This document shows positions 6,772-6,803 of a DNA stretch of 6,803 bases, one piece after another. The notes below the pieces were generated by a model that saw only the letters and a list, made by a program, of their open reading frames with translations, was not told the DNA's origin and ran no database searches. The number at the start of each line of letters is the position of its first letter. The first letter of the stretch is position 1. The translations under genes and the position numbers were made by a program. Source of the stretch: Patescibacteria group bacterium (GTDB taxonomy: Bacteria; Patescibacteriota; Microgenomatia; UM-FILTER-40-11); contig JAMCYY010000075.1 in assembly GCA_023473205.1 (NCBI GenBank), positions 1 through 6,803 on the forward strand. The letters are read 5' to 3'.

Positions 6772-6803
6772 AAAAAACAGCCTTTAAAAAAATTACTTGG
6801 GAG
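6768..6803 (+). CDS. 5' end of a further operon gene, cut by the window edge
   Basis: An ATG inside the ATGA overlap with the preceding stop opens a frame that stays open to the window end. The 12 visible residues read MKKTAFKKITWE. The Lys-rich, polar start is not followed by a hydrophobic helix within the visible part, so nothing can be said about function. The call rests on the overlap pattern shared with the junctions at 1447 and 3090 and on the absence of any terminator between the genes. Confidence 0.55.
   Translation, partial: MKKTAFKKITWE

Overview
The window is AT-rich (about 35% G+C by eye) and almost completely coding. Every supported gene is on the + strand. Gene ends overlap by ATGA (stop and start sharing four bases) at three junctions, lie 7 bases apart at a fourth and overlap by 13 bases at the fifth, so this is an internal slice of one translationally coupled operon. 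TGA acts as a stop and is never found inside the long frames, so the standard bacterial code fits. Small, tightly packed genes, weak Shine-Dalgarno signals and serial GT39/ArnT-type membrane proteins suggest a Candidate Phyla Radiation (Patescibacteria) bacterium, perhaps of the Microgenomates group. That assignment is inference from style, not from a marker gene.

Layout: (1) 18-227, a short one-helix membrane reading frame or the broken 3' end of an upstream gene; (2) 215-1450, a compact 411-residue GT-C-like membrane protein that has lost several motifs of its relatives; (3) 1447-3093, a 548-residue GT39/PMT_2-like glycosyltransferase; (4) 3090-5099, a 669-residue polytopic membrane protein with an architecture like GT-C enzymes but a different motif set; (5) 5107-6771, a 554-residue GT39/PMT_2-like glycosyltransferase, the most canonical of the set; (6) 6768-6803, the first 12 codons of another gene.

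How they may work together: genes 3 and 5 are clear tandem paralogues and gene 2 can be aligned to both along its length. Such enzymes normally use polyprenyl-phosphate-linked sugars on the outer face of the cytoplasmic membrane. A run of them in one operon suggests successive sugar additions to a surface polymer, lipid or protein. No nucleotide-sugar enzyme, flippase or acceptor gene lies inside the window, so donor and acceptor cannot be named. No RNA gene, mobile element, CRISPR array, terminator or promoter was seen, and there is no intergenic gap of any size.
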